Assembly: GCA_021159525.1 (NCBI GenBank)
Contig: JAGHEC010000378.1
Coordinates: 1 to 6,924 of the forward strand
Length of the DNA: 6,924 nucleotides
Direction of reading: 5' to 3'
DNA from: Deltaproteobacteria bacterium
Lineage (GTDB): Bacteria; Desulfobacterota; DSM-4660; Desulfatiglandales; Desulfatiglandaceae
Within the stretch, counting starts at the first letter, position 1. Every line of letters starts with the position of its first letter. Below, piece by piece: positions 5,645-6,924 of this stretch. The notes beneath the pieces were generated by a model that was given only the letters and a program-made list of their open reading frames with translations, did no database searches and had not been told where the DNA came from. A program made the position numbers and the translations under genes.

Positions 5645-6406
5645 TTATATTAATTCAGGGGCATATTGACGAAGAGCTTTTTTAACTTTTGGATTCCGTT
5701 GGATGATCATCTCATACAAATAGCTCCAATATTCAGAAACCAAAAGGTTACCTTGCATATTTCGTCGAACGAAGTATGATGTTTTCAAAATTCTATGATT
5801 TCTTAGATCATCAAGAAAAATCGGACTGTCAAGATTACACACACGTTCAATTTTTCCAAAATAGCATTTACCATCACGCCATTGTGCATCCCCACGGTCA
5901 AGTTCACCTGTGAAGCGAAATATTTCAGAGATACTTTTTTCAGGTACACAGCGATACATAAGCAACAGATCACCAGGTGTAACCTGTTTTGATAAGGCCC
6001 AATTCAACTTGTCATTTTCGTCTAAATGAAACCACTGGTCTTTAATTGCTGGTTGAATCCATATTTTTACACCAACTCCGAAATACCTCTTTAATTCTAT
6101 GATTTCTAATTTCTTCGGGGCTTCAGGCCAGTCGTGATGCCAACAGACAATGCAATCACAATCCTGTGGATCATGTCGATGAGCTTTAAAATTTGACGAT
6201 TTGAATTCAAATTCAATCCTTACTTTCTTTTCAATATTGCCGGACCTTCGGTATGCGATACAATCAGGGAATTGTGGCCTTATCTTTTCAACCTTGAATC
6301 GGAGCTTTTTAGCCACATGGGAAAAAAGAAAGACAACACCAAGCTCATTTTCTGGAGCATATTGAAGAGGTGAATTTTGCAATGTTATGGGTCGAGTTTT
6401 TTTCAT
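5645..6406 (-). CDS. Candidate modification-dependent nuclease: PD-(D/E)xK plus EVE/PUA-like part
   Basis: A 253-aa protein, no named family recognised with certainty. Residues 18-110 look like a PD-(D/E)xK nuclease: ENELGVVFLF helix (E19/E21), P47-D48 in QFPDCIAYRR, E67-F-K69 in RIEFEFKSSNF, then DCDCIVCWHHDW (82-93). Residues 113-230 resemble an EVE/PUA-like fold, with KIWIQPAIKDQW, a WALSK segment and GDLLLMYRCVPEKSISEIFRF, the pattern of domains that bind modified bases. Such fusions act as type IV-like restriction enzymes against modified phage DNA; this role is inferred. The start is ATG 6406, only 9 bases after the attC cut point and without a Shine-Dalgarno sequence. A GTG at 6427 is in frame but lies inside the attC stem. 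It is the only gene of its cassette and is AT-rich. Confidence 0.72.
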   Translation of the reverse strand: MKKTRPITLQNSPLQYAPENELGVVFLFSHVAKKLRFKVEKIRPQFPDCIAYRRSGNIEKKVRIEFEFKSSNFKAHRHDPQDCDCIVCWHHDWPEAPKKLEIIELKRYFGVGVKIWIQPAIKDQWFHLDENDKLNWALSKQVTPGDLLLMYRCVPEKSISEIFRFTGELDRGDAQWRDGKCYFGKIERVCNLDSPIFLDDLRNHRILKTSYFVRRNMQGNLLVSEYWSYLYEMIIQRNPKVKKALRQYAPELI

Positions 6407-6409
6407 ATA

Positions 6410-6536
6410 TGATAACGTGCTACTCACTTGACGCAGACGGTAGCCGAAAACCTTGAAGAAAGAGACGAACTATCGTAAAAAGCAAAATATTCTAAACCGG
6501 CTCAGCTTCTGCGGTCAAGTGCAGTAATGGTTATAA
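6410..6536 (-). other. attC recombination site closing the DUF1841-like cassette
   Basis: On the minus strand: R'' TTATAAC (6536-6530), spacer CAT, L'' TACTGCACTTGACCGCAGA (6526-6508), variable part of 70 bases, L' TCTGCGTCAAGTGAGTA (6437-6421), spacer GCAC, R' GTTATCA (6416-6410). The stem is 17 bp with two extra bases, a G and a C, both in L''. R'' and R' match at six of seven positions. R' departs from the GTTRRRY consensus after GTT. At 127 bp it is within the attC range. It separates the 84-aa gene from the nuclease gene. Confidence 0.8.
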
Positions 6537-6557
6537 TTTTCTTTATCTATTGTTATT

Positions 6558-6812
6558 TCAATCCCAGGGAAGTTTAGGAAGTTCATTGAGTGTTTTTGCA
6601 TATCTTTCCGGATTGAAGGGCTCCTGTTTCTTTAAGACATCAAATATCTCTGAAGAAACAACGCATCCAATGAGTTCCTTAGCTTCTTCCGCAGAATGTC
6701 CTTCTAATATCAAGCGGTCAAAGGTTTGTCGTGTTTCGGGAGGATCGTCTGCCTGAAGTTGGTTTTCGACAACCTCTAAAATTGCTGATTTTAAATAAGG
6801 ATTTTCTTTCAT
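6558..6812 (-). CDS. Small DUF1841-like protein of unknown function
   Basis: An 84-aa acidic protein from ATG 6812 to TGA 6558. It begins MKENPYLKSAILEVVENQL, then has DDPPETRQTFDRLILEGHS, AEEAKELIGCVVSSEIFDVL and ends LPKLPWD. The NP...AILEVVENQL...DDPPE pattern followed by a helix recalls DUF1841-type proteins, which are longer, and similar short hypothetical proteins occur in environmental proteobacteria; I give this from memory only. No signal peptide, membrane segment or catalytic motif is visible, and the pattern suggests an all-helical soluble protein. No strong Shine-Dalgarno sequence precedes the start. It is the only gene in a cassette of about 420 bp between the hairpin unit at the right edge and the attC at 6410-6536. 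Function unknown. Confidence 0.7.
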   Translation of the reverse strand: MKENPYLKSAILEVVENQLQADDPPETRQTFDRLILEGHSAEEAKELIGCVVSSEIFDVLKKQEPFNPERYAKTLNELPKLPWD

Positions 6813-6836
6813 ATCTTATCTAATCCATATTTATAA

Positions 6837-6924
6837 TGGGCGCGAGCTGAGCAGAATCTGAATAACGCCAGGAGCCCGAAGGGATCACTGGCTGTTATAC
6901 AGATTTCTGCTCCAGCGAATGTTA
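6837..6924 (-). repeat. Intact attC-like hairpin unit (second copy, cut by window edge)
   Basis: Positions 6835-6924 match the IS-split copy (232-297 plus 2254-2277) at 88 of 90 bases. On the minus strand a long hairpin forms: GCTGGAGCAGAAATCTG (6916-6900) with CAGATTCTGCTCAGC (6860-6846), continued inward by ATAACAGCCAG with CTGGCGTTAT. The three extra bases (G, A, A) all lie in the same 5' arm, a hallmark of attC sites. The outer box on the left, however, is GCCCATT instead of GTT followed by purines, so it is not a standard R'. The 5' end of the unit (TTAAGCGCGACC in the other copy) lies beyond the window. Confidence 0.65.

Noticed and set aside
232..6924. CRISPR array from the repeated 90-bp units
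   Set aside because: There are only two full copies, far apart, with no regular spacing or spacers and no cas genes.

Overview
The window reads best as a piece of a gene-cassette array, probably a chromosomal integron of an environmental bacterium, running right to left on the minus strand and broken by two insertion sequences. No taxonomic marker is present. The IS1634-type transposase, the tyrosine-recombinase plus Y2-transposase IS91-type element and the small toxin-antitoxin genes would fit a Desulfobacterota-like (deltaproteobacterial) genome, but that is an impression, not a result. No integron integrase (IntI) lies in the window.

Array order (minus strand, right to left): (1) a 90-bp attC-like hairpin unit at the right edge; (2) a cassette with an 84-aa DUF1841-like protein, closed by an attC at 6410-6536; (3) a cassette with a 253-aa protein combining a PD-(D/E)xK nuclease motif and an EVE/PUA-like part, closed by an attC-like site at 5545-5636; (4) a unit of about 2.5 kb holding an IS91-type element (tyrosine recombinase and Y2/HUH transposase, both plus strand), closed by an attC at 3001-3073; (5) a 29-bp remnant of the hairpin unit; (6) a toxin-antitoxin cassette closed by an attC at 2299-2429; (7) a second copy of the hairpin unit, split by a complete 1949-bp IS1634-like element with a 7-bp target duplication; (8) the start of a further small gene cut by the left edge.

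The recombination-site calls rest on visible structure: paired outer boxes ending AAC and starting GTT, short unpaired spacers, a long stem, and extra unpaired bases confined to one arm. In two cassettes the R'' box is the exact complement of G plus the first six bases of the same cassette, as expected for a site that closes a circular cassette.

Cassette genes are compact and lie just after or run into the recombination sites. One is a two-gene toxin-antitoxin module and one a candidate modification-dependent nuclease, both typical array cargo. Both insertion sequences carry a perfect 11-bp inverted repeat hiding the start codon or Shine-Dalgarno sequence of their first gene, with a candidate promoter placed so that only read-through transcripts would contain both arms.
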